Positions 32,301 through 44,300 of a stretch of 56,386 bases of DNA are shown in pieces. The notes below the pieces were generated by a model. The model saw nothing but the letters and a program-made list of their open reading frames with translations, was not told the origin of the DNA and did not search any database. The position numbers and the translations under genes were made by a program. This stretch comes from a virus. Position 1 is the stretch's first letter. Every line of letters starts with the position of its first letter. The DNA lies in IMG/VR virus record IMGVR_UViG_3300017917_001175, positions 1 through 56,386 of that record. The stretch is one strand, 5' to 3'.

Positions 32301-35300
32301 CAAATAGCTCATCATTTAATGTTTCTAATGTAGATTCAATGACTGCTTTTTCATCTAAAAGAACAGCGTACTGGCTTATAATAACTGCTAGCTCTGATTC
32401 CTTTGTATTTAAAGTTTGAACTGCAACTCCAGTTACATTATAGTTTTCGTCATCAAGCCTAATAGGATCAAAGTATGCAGTTATAGTTAAAGTGTTTCCA
32501 ACTGGGATCGCTTCATTTAAGAATACAGTACCGTTAGGATTAATCTGACAATCTGTTGGATCAACTAATACTCGACTAAATGTTGCGGTTGCACCAGCTT
32601 TAATTGCTTTGTAAACAATTTGATCTAATGTAATTTGATTTGTATTAGTGTTAATAGAAACAACTTTTGTGTTTAGTGCAAAGGTATTAACTGTTGTAAA
32701 AGTCATTGACCCACTTGCAGTTGTTACTGGTACTGCAGGGCCGCCTGGTGTGAGTCCAACAGTTATATTATTTCCAGAAATACTTCTTACGTAATATGTA
32801 CCTGCTTCTAATCCGCCAAAACTTGTACCTTTAATTCTTATTTGTTCGTCTATAACAAGTCCTTGGCTGCTAGACAATGTCACTAGGTTACCAGATTGAA
32901 TAGTATTTGTAACGGTTCCGTTTGGTTCTGTAATAGTAACAATATCTCCAACTGCTACACCTGTAACGTTTGTTAATGCAATTACATCACTTCCTAAAAC
33001 ATTAGGACTTGATGTACTATTAAAGGATTTAACTGTAGAAACAGTTACGACCGGAGGATAAACATTATTAATATTAAAATTGTAAATCTTTGTAAATCCA
33101 TCGCCGTTAAACGTTTCAACGTTTCTACTAATATGATAGACGTTCATTTTTGTTCCAGATTCTGGAACATATGGTATTACAAAAGAATGTGTATTGGCTG
33201 CTACGGTAACAATATAATCGTCAAATGTTCCGTCAAAACTATCCCATCTATCTGAATAGTATCCAACACTTCCCCATCCTGAACCAACATCAAATCCTAA
33301 TCCGTTGATGTTTACGCCACCGTAGTCAACACCTGTCATTAGTTGAGCTAGATCTTTTCCTAACTCTCCAGTAGCAGGATCATAATAATATTGAATCCTG
33401 TCGGCTGCATTTAGTAATGACCAGTCTTTAATATAGTTAACAACAATAGTTGAACCATTTGCTGGCGCAACATCAAAGGTTATAGTACCATAGTAGCTAG
33501 TGTATCCTTTGGTAGTTGTCTTAGCGATTGCAAGTTTATAATTTGCTCTAAGTGCTTCAACTCCATTTATAGTAACAGAAGACTTACCAATTTTAACATC
33601 AGGAGCCCATGTTAGTGGGAACTGTAATCTTGAACCAGTTCCTGTAAATGTTTGTGTTTCTTCAAGTCTGTTAATAAAATACTTTTGTGTAATTCTATCA
33701 AACTTAATCTTAACAGTGTTTGAACGAACTTTACCGTTACCTATAATAGCAATCGCCTTGCCTGGAGTTCCTCCATCAACTAGTCCGCCTTCAAGGACAA
33801 TTTGAGGAGCCGCTAAGTATCTTGAACCTTGAGAAATTACAATAATTCTAGCAACTCTGCCGTTAGTTATAAAAGCTCTGGCTACTGCGCCGGCGCCTGT
33901 ATCGCTAACAACTCGTACTACAGGTTCTGACTTATATCCAACACCGCCATCGGTGACTTCAATTGACAATACAGAATAACCAATGTTGTCATACCAATGC
34001 TTCCATGGATACTCTAAAATTTTATTATTGTCAGCTTGAATTAAACCATTTGAAACTGTTGTGTTAATAGGTAGAATCTTGTCATTCTCAAATACTGGCA
34101 TTAAATCAAAGTCAGTAGTTGATACTGGACTGTTGTCTAGTTTATCATAAACTGAAACATATTCTCTAACTTGTGTTCTATAAGGTTTAACTTCGTTAAT
34201 ATAATCTTCAAAGTTTGAAAGATTGTCATTATTGTAAGTAACTTTTTGCTTGAGGTTACCAACATTATGCGTTGCCTTAACAAAACTTGTTTTGAAAATC
34301 CAATCAACATAGTTTTGTTCACTAAAGACATAACGCACAGAACTAAAGAATAAATTTAGATAATCTTGTTTGAGAGAATCGATTAAGATATCTTGTTTAA
34401 GAGAGTTAAGAATAATTCGCAACTCTATCGATGCTGAATTATCAAATATACCAGCATCGTATAATGACGCATCAAAACCGTACTCACTGTTTGAGAAATT
34501 GTACAGATTGTCAGAGAATTGAATTGTTCCTTTCTCCCTTCCGACAACTTCATAGCTTTGAGTCCAGTCAACGCTTGAAGAATCTGCATATTTCCTCAAT
34601 AGTACCCATGTGCCTAAATTAGTTGTTCTAATCTTAACTAATTGTCCAACTTTTGATTCTAGTGAGTTTAGATCAACAAATGAGTTTACAGAATAATCAA
34701 TAGATGTGAATTCGTTGTAACCAGTTGCATACCAGTCTACATAACTCCAATACTTTCTTACATCGTAAGCCTGTGACTGTATTCTTGACCAAACTTGTGT
34801 AGTTGGTTCATAGGCATATATGCTCCAGTTTCCTTGAGCAACTGAATCACTATGGACTAAAACAGAATAATTTCTAACTGTCACTATAGTGTTTGCATCA
34901 TAACCGTAACCTGGATCAATTACTGTTGCACCAGTTATTTCACCTCTATTGTTAATTACGGCTCTAACTTTTGCACCAGTACCTGTACCAGTTATAGTAA
35001 AGTAAGGTGCTACTAGGTATCCGCTACCTCGTTGTACAATAGTTAGGTCAACAATTCTTCCATCAACAATAACTGGTGTAACTAAAGGTTTCTCGTATGT
35101 ACCAATGTTAGCAAATCTTAGTTCTTCATCAGTATCAACTGTAGAATCATAAAGACCTGTAATTATTGAAGGCTCTTGTTCAAACACATCGATATTTGAA
35201 ATATCTCTGTTTTCAACAATTAGTTCATTAATTAAGACTCTGTTAACTTGTTCTATGACTTGTTTTAGTGCCTCAAATCTATTAACAAACATTCCTTGAC

Positions 35301-38300
35301 GAGGTCTAGCTTCGATACCATATTTTAATTTTGGTGCTAGGGCAGGATCAGGAACTAAGCGACCTGCTGAGTCTTTACCGCATAAGCTATCAAACCATTT
35401 TTGTTCAATAAAGTCTGGAATGTCAGTTTGTGTATTGTTACTGATAATCTTCCACTGACTGTGAACTGACTTGTCAGTCTTAGAATTAATCCAATATTCG
35501 ATTGATAGTACAACATTCTTGTCTTCGAGTAATGGTTTTACGTTAACTAAACTAAAAGAATTAGATCCTGTTAATGCAAGGTATCTGTAACCGTATCCTC
35601 TTGGGTTTTCAATTAGATCAATTACGTCTTGAGCAGATATTGTCCTATTAGGATTGTTTGGAACAGTCCTCTTATTCTTAACCCAGTAGTAATATGTGTT
35701 TTTAAACGATTTGCTTATGTTATCATATTTTCTAACTAAACCGTAGACATTGTTACCGTATAACGATGTTCCACTTATTCCTTGTGCAATCCCTTCCTCA
35801 GTATCAGCTAATGCATTCCACTGATCAGGTAATAGTGAAGATTCAACCCATTCATAAACATCAACTGTTGCTCCTGGATACATTGTATTCCATGTACTGT
35901 TTCTGTAAACTAAGTCAGTATCGTGGCTATCAAAAAACTTAGTTGTTCTTAAGTCCCACCATAGTGTTCCAACTTGTGGTTTAGACCACGCCATACCCGG
36001 ATCAACATTTACTTGATCAGTACCAGATGAATACACTGCTGGATCGTAGAAAGTCTTATATTTTATTTCTTGGTCGGCAGGCCCTGGAATCTTACCTTGT
36101 GTTGGATCAACTACATCAAGATATGTTATTAACTTGTTTGTAACTTTATTGTATAAGAAAGCTCTCTTGACACTCTTAAGGTCAACACGGTTGCTTTCTT
36201 GATGTTTAATTGACCAGCTGGTTACACCAATACGCTTCTTATATTCGTGTACTCGGCCAGATCTAACTCCTTGATCGAGCGCATATGGAGCTCCAACTAA
36301 AATTTGATCGTTGCCAACTGCTAGGCCTGTACTATAACCAGTAGTTATATCTCCACCGTTAAGTAGGCTCTCACTGAAAATCCATTTTGTGCTGTAACGG
36401 TCATATATGTCAATTCTTCCGCTGTCTTCAGCTTTATCTAATAATTTTGTTAGATCATTATCAAATGTTGTACTACCGGCATCAAACAATGTTTGAATAA
36501 AGCTGTCTGATCCTTGACTATAGACAACGATTGTTTGGAAGTCATTCATGAACTCTACTTTAGTTCCAAATAGTTCAGCAGTTTCGGGGTCTTTGTTTAG
36601 TAGAGTTTGATAGAATTGATAGGAAGTTCCGTTGTACTGATATACATTTACGCTACCTTGGTCAATCTTTTCTCCGTCTGCGTAAATTGACGATATTGCA
36701 AGATATTCTCCTGCATCAGAAATTGCTAGACTGTATCCAAATTGAGGATCAGCACCGTCAATAGTTTGTGCTAGTGTATAAGATCCGTTGTTTGCTTGAG
36801 AGTAAACAAAAACTTTACCGTTAGTATCTAGCGCCGGTGCTGAAATTACTAACTTAGAATAATTAGCACTCATAACCATTGATTTACCAAACTGACTCTT
36901 AGCTACTACAGTTGGAGCCAATGTATTAGTTAAATCGTATCTCCAAGTTGTAACAATAAATTCTAAGATGCCCGATGGTTGACTGTCAGGCGCGGCACTT
37001 AACACAATAGAATTATTAGCAGAGTTTACTTGAGCAACATATTGATTACTACTAAAACCTTGACCTCTTACAAACATGCCTGGTTCAATTCCAGTAGTGC
37101 TTGATAGCACAATAGTAGTTCCAGAACTTCCTACTGGGTTGTAAGATGTTGATGCTCTAACAATAGTTTGATATGTTAGTCTGTAAACCTTGCCGGTATC
37201 GTTTGCGCTTCCCGGAACGCCAATAGCACCAACAAATAAAGTGTCTTTACCAAAAACTAGACTTTGACCAAAACGTTCTCCTAAGGCTGGCTCAGGGCTT
37301 AAAATTGTTTCGACTAATGAGAAAATATTACTTGAATCTTTTCTGTATATAGAAACCACACCTTGTTCGCCAACATCTTCAATTGGATCATATAAGTTAG
37401 AATTTATTCCAGTTGGATCAACCGGAATGTATGGTGTTTCTTCCCAGTAAACAACAGCGTTTCCAGATACAGTAACACTGGTAATAGGACCGACTGAGCT
37501 AACTCCGGATATAGACGCAACTTTGATTATTAAGTTATTAGCAGGTGCTGTTCCGCCTAATGATGAACCAAGCACTCTAATTTCATCGCCAATTGCATAA
37601 CCAACACCGGCATTAATAACGGTAACTGTATAGTCAGAATTTTCAGCTAAAACATTAAATGTTGCTCCAGCACCGTTGCCAGAAATGTTAGTTCCAGATA
37701 CACCATTAAATGTAAGAGTAATAACAGCAGGATCTTTTGCACCAACATTTGATACACCAGGCCCTGAATTTAATTTAGCCTTGTAGTACTTAGAATTTTT
37801 TACAACAATATCATCTACTGAATAGTTAGTAGAGTTACTCCATGAATACTTATACTTGCTACATACTTTTGAAGCTCTAGGTGTGCCTGATGCTAACCAT
37901 TGTCCGTCTTCAGAGATTGCAATAACATCACCAGTAAATTCTTTAGGTGTAGGATTTGAATTTCCTTCGTCTTTAGAAATAAATGGTGCTGTAATTGTCT
38001 GACGTTGAATCCAAGGTTGGGCATAACCAGCCTTATCATAGATAATAATGTCACCAAAATTAGTAGACACAGCTGACAAGTTTCCTTGGCTGTTTAGAAG
38101 AATTCTTCTTCCGTAACCTAAGCCGTCTTTAGGTGCAGTGTTGATAACTTCGTCAATATGGTAAGCAGGATTATATTCCCAAGTTGCCCACTTTCCGCTT
38201 CCGTTATCGTCTGTCCATAATAATTCACCTTGATTTAACACCTCGGGGATTACAGTATCTGCAGAGTCAATTGATGGAGCTCTAGAAGTTACAAAGTAAG

Positions 38301-41300
38301 CAAGATTAATGTTTTCCTTATCTTTACTTGTAAAAGTATATTTTGAAACAGTTGTATCAACTACTATTGTTTTTAAATTAACACTTTTAACCTTGTAAAA
38401 TCCTTTGATAGCTTCAACATGATCAATACCTATAATCTGTCCAACTTCAACTGGAGAATTTTTAGATAAAGTTATTGTTAGTTCTTTATTAGCATACTCA
38501 ACATTTAAAACTTTAACTTTAAGATTAGAGAATCTATAGACATTCCATTCTCTACCTTCAAATCCAACCCATACATGATCACCGTCAAGGAAGTCTGAAA
38601 TATTTTTTATAAGAACATCGTCAAACTCTTTTAGTGTATATTTCACTTCGCTAGATCTTACATAACCTGGAGTTCTTAGATAAGGAATATAATTCTTAAC
38701 AACAGGCCATGGATTGCTATTGTAACCAATTGGCGTTACATAAATGTCATTTGGTGTTTTTCTAATGATAAAATCAGCTTTTGATGTATCAGCTTCTTTT
38801 ACTAGCTCAAACCCTTGAGGGTTGTTTTTAAACTCTGCTTCATCAAGAACAATTTCAATATTCTCAAAAGCCGCATTAGCACCGTACTGACCAACACGAA
38901 CTGCCCATTCTTCGTAGAACTTAATGCTTTCTTGCCCGTCTGCACTTAATACATCAAACAACTTGTTGAGAACATTTTGTGTGCCTTTCTCAACAATCAT
39001 ACCTTGGTAGAACTTAAATTCTGAAACATCATCTTGAATAATGTTACTTAGGTATTGTCGCTTTTGATAACCGATTAAATGCTGTGCAACTGCTTGTTGG
39101 TCAGCATCAAAGTTATCGCTGTCTAGACTGTAGAAATCTGTGAACTGGCTTGCTTTATAACTCCAGTTTGGTAACATTTGAGATGTTGGTTTTTGTTCTA
39201 AACGAACCCAATCAGTGTCAACAAACTTTTCAGTTCCGGCTAATGATGTTTTTGCTGTATAGTAGAATTGCTTATACTTTACAATATCACCTAACGCATA
39301 ATCATTCCAAGGTTCCCATTCTTGAATTTTTGCTTGATCAAATATAAATCCAGGAATGTTAAAATCGCCTTTCCAATCTGAACTTACATATCCAGAAACT
39401 TTAATTCTTTCTTGTCTATATCCGCTTTGTGGATTATAAATTGTATCATTAAACAATGTTGTGTTCTTTAAAACTACAACTTGTTCTTTCTGTACAAGAT
39501 AGAATGTTGCTCCGTAAATGGCATCGTCAACTGGAGTATAACTTACTTCGTTTTCTTCTCTATAGTTGTTAAGGAAGTTAGGCTGGATTGGTGTACCGTC
39601 AACTTTAAATATCTCATATCCGTTAAAAGGATTTCTGATATCGTCAACAACACACAAAGGTGTTGAGAAAGTTAATTTTGATGCCGATGGGCTTAAACTA
39701 ATAACAGCACTACCAACAGTACTTAGACCATCTAACTTAACAAAATCAGATTCTAAGAATGTTAATGAAGGCTCAGATGTTCTTAATGCGCGATAGTATT
39801 CGCCGTTATACCTGACAATAGCACCAACTGGTGTTTCAACATTTGGTAACCATTCTTCCCATTTATCTTGGCCTGAACTCCAGTTTTGAGTTGTCCAGAA
39901 CATAAACTCTTTAGCACTAGTTTCCCAGTTTGTAACAGCTTCTAAAGAAGTATTATACTCTTCAAAAATAAATCCTTGGTCTTTTAGCCACTCACCGTAA
40001 CCTAATAAAAAGTCAACAACATCTTGGACTGTTCTAAATTTAGTTCCGTATGGTACAGTAGTAACATCAGACTTATCCCATCCTTGTCTAATGTAAGCGT
40101 CTACCCCGCCAACTACTGGCAATGATGGAAGCAAAGTATAAAAATTAGGATCAAAGACTGATGTTGTAGTGTGTAATACTTTTGCTCTATAATAACGATT
40201 TGCGTAGAATACTACTTTGCCGGCGGCATATTGAGAACGCTCAGACCACTGAGAGAATGCTTCAGAAATTCCACCTACATTTATTAGATTGCCAGTTCTA
40301 GTATAAGAATAAGATTTAAAGTAAGGTTGTGTTCTACTATAACCTTTAACAACAAATCCGTCATTTACTTTTGTTACAATTACACCACTGTATGTAATTT
40401 TCTTTACTGGACTAGAACTGTTTAGAATAATTTCGTAGTCTTCTTGTGGAACAAATACGCTTCCAGATGTTAGAGGTGTCTTGCTATCAAGAAGTAATTT
40501 AAATTTTTCTTTACTTGTAAAGCCACCAATTCTATGGCTTATTACTGCGCTGATATTCTTTAAATCATAATCGTATTCTGAGTAAGAACGTTGATTATCG
40601 CTTTGAATATAGTCAACGATGTAGTTGATAATACCAGAAGTTTTTGTATTCTTAGTACTAGAATAGATGCTAGGCAATACAACATCTTTTGGTTTAATTC
40701 TTAGACCTGTATCTTTATAAACCAGCTGTCCGGCTTTGTTTCGAATAATTCTTGACCTATCAAGTAATGTGCCAAATGTCTTTGCTGGCTGTAGCAACAT
40801 TGACGCTATTAGTACACTAAATGGATAGTAACTACTTCTGCGCCATGCATTTTCTACAGGGCTTACATCACCAAAGATGTAGTCATTAGCAATAGAACTG
40901 GTCACTACACCTGATGCTAGTCCAGATGATAGAGGACTAATAACATTTCCACTTTCATCAACTGGGATTGCTTTCTTTATATAACTGCGAATATATTTTT
41001 CTTTTACAACTGGAGGTAGTCCTGGCTCCCTAACAATACCGTCGGCAATGTCATTCCACATTACTAAATTATCTCGAGTATATGGAGCAGGGCCATACAC
41101 TTCTGTCCACCAGGTTGGTTCTTCTGTAAATCCTAACATTTCCCAAGGACATAGATTTGGTCTGTCAGTTCCTAGCATCCATTTGTAAACACCTCTCCAA
41201 TAACCAGGAAGAGGACTCTTACCGTCCGGTGTTGAAAACTCTCTGTAATTAAATGTTAGAGGATTTTCGTTGTCATAACCAATTGGTGTAGTAAAATCTT

Positions 41301-44300
41301 TATCGACAATGTTAGACCAGCTATAAAAACTTATAGATAGTACTTCATTAAACTCTTTTAAACTATAAGGTGTTGAATTGTTATAAGAAGGAACAATATC
41401 ATCAATATCAAATATTGAAGGATTGTAACTTACCTTAATGTTATTGTAAATTCGTTTTTCTAATTCTAAAATAAGATCGTCACGATAATCACCATAAGCA
41501 AGTGTTAGACTACCATCGTGACCTTGTATCATTGTTTTTGGATTTACTAATGTAGTATCAACAAAGACTTTAGGTTCATACTTTGGCCAGATACCTAGCT
41601 TAGTTGGCGTCGGCGGAACAAAGCAACCATTTGTATTTTCAAATTCATAGATTGTAATAGTATCTCCGTTTTGTATTTCTGCAGATACTACTACGAATCC
41701 TTGATCGTTAAATGTATAATCTTTTTTGTAAATTAGCTGTTCACCGTTCAAGTAAACCAACGCTGCCTTATTTGACAATTCGTCAAGATTAAATGTTCCG
41801 GTTAATGGATATGTTTTTGTTCTAAAATCTATTACTGTTAAGTCAGAACGGATGCCACCTGTACACGGTACCATATCACTAAAATAATATGGGAAGGTCT
41901 TAGGTTTATCTTTTGCAATTTCTTGCATGATAAGATTAACCTGTTTAACTGGATCTGCTTCAACACCTAAGTTTTCTGCAACAGTAATAAACGTTCTCTT
42001 AAACTTGTTATAGTCATCTCTTGCTTTTTCGATTGCTCTAACAATATTATTATTCTCAGATGTAATATGATAGAGTGACAGACTGAGAGGACCGCTGTGC
42101 TGTACGAATCTAGTACCGTATTCTGTAGTTTTACCGATATCTCTTAAATTACTTGATCCTGGGAAGGTTCCGGTAAAGGAAGTTAAATTTTCAACAATCG
42201 ACCCAACATGGTCAATTACTTCGCCTAGAGTGAAATCTCCAATTTCAGCATTTAATGGATTGTTTTGTAGATTCAACGGAATCTCATAGAACCCATTATC
42301 GTTAATAGGTTGCTTTGCAAATGCTTTTATAGTTAAAATGTCAGATAACGAAATGTCTTCATTTAATACAACTGTTTTATAATAACCAGTAGTAACTACA
42401 TTCCATTTTGAAGTTGGTAACCAAATTCCGTTAACATAAACTTTGACAATTAGATCGTTTAAGTCGTTAACATTTTCAAAAATATCAATGTCAAAATTGT
42501 TTACTTTTCCAGAATCTTTGTAAATTCTAATTGCGGCTTGAATTGTTGTTGCTTCTGAAATTTTCCATCCGTCAACATATTCTTTTTCACCGTTAGGTAA
42601 TGTTTTTTCAAGATACCCTACATTTACATTTCCAGTCACAATCGAAGAAGTGCTCTTATACTGGAATGTATCTGTTGCTAGATCAAAATTAAAAACAATA
42701 TCACCAACGTTGCTTATATTTTTGTAAGACAATGGGAACCCTAGAACAGTATCAGAAACACCTGTTCCGACTTTGTACGAGAATAATTTAGTTCCCGCAA
42801 ATGTAGATCCATCGTATGTGTCTTTGTTACCGTAGCTAATGTTATTTTCATCAACAACATCAAACAACGGAGGTTGATTTAGTTTAACTTTTTGTTGAGC
42901 CGCTAGCCAAGATGCTCCGTTATACCAATACATCAAGCCTTGATTTTTAATACCTTGACGAACTAATACAACTTGATCAGTTATTGGCTCTCCTTGATCA
43001 ACTAAATGAATTTGTCTAATACCGTCAAGTGTTAAAAACTCAACTTTATAAATTCTATTTTTAACTCTAACATCAGTGTCAGCTGTAAAGAGAACTCGTT
43101 GTCCTTGAGCTAAGTCAATTCCGTCAACGTTATATCCTAGCTGTCCTTCGATGTTTGACATTACATCTACTGTGTAGTCGTCAATTACATCAACATCAGC
43201 TATTGCAGATGTACCAAAATTAAATAAACGAATATTTGCATCAAATTCAATAATTGGTCTTACAGCTCTCGATGTTTGATCAATGTCTGCAATCTTACCG
43301 TTAAACTTTGCACTTTCTTCAATGACATCTTTATGGAACCAACGATTATAGCGGCTCCAAGGGTTATGATCGTCTGCGGCTCTATTAATAACAATATAGT
43401 CTTTTGAACCTGCAAATGAAGTTGCATCACTCCATGGCATTGTATCGAATGGAGTGTTATCAAACAATATAGCTTCGGATGTAGTGTAAGGACTGATTAA
43501 CTGTAAAATAGATTCATTAACTAATCTAATACCAGTACCAACACCTTCAACATAGTATTGCCCAACTGTGTAAGACTCCGGAATAACGTTTCCAACAAAG
43601 GAAACTTTCATACCGTTGCTTAACTTTGTTCCGTTTGGAAGACTGTACTCTTTCTTACCAATAATGTCTTTATCAATATCAAGGAAAGTGTTATCATCAA
43701 TAGAAGCTACTTGGAGAACTCCGCCTAGATCTACATCTGCTTCACTGACATAATATAATACGTCTGGAGAACTATAAGGAACAGTAAATTCTATTACACC
43801 AGATTCAATACCGTTATTAATTAATCCAAGTGTTGCATATCGATCAAATGTTCCTAGTGTCCTTTTTGTCTTAATAGAAAAAGGATTTCCAGGACTGTTA
43901 ACAGTAAATCTGTAAGTCTGTCCTCTGTATAGTTTAATTGTTGGGTTCTGTGTTAGACTGTCTGGTGAGAAAACATAAACATTATTATCTGCTTCTGCTT
44001 GAACTTCAACTGAGTATTCGCTAACAATATTTTGTTGTTGTCCAGAGATTCTAATAACATCAGGACCGTATGGTAGCCAATAGTAGTTTTGGAAGTTAAC
44101 AAACTTATCCCAGTTAATGTGCGGATCCCATGAGTAAAATTCTTGGGCATTTAATCTTGAATGATTTTGTGTGTTAGATCCAAAAACACTAAGTTGGTTA
44201 ATGTAGTCAATATAATCTTTAAAGAAGGTAGTATTACCTAGATCATCTTTAACTATGAAACTAGGATCTAGCTGATAATTTTGTCTAGTACTGTCGGCTG

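Noticed and set aside
34137-39796. Several open frames of 60-80 codons on both strands within the giant gene
   Set aside because: They lack ribosome binding sites, have low-complexity or unlikely compositions, and lie in antisense or shifted frames of clear coding DNA.
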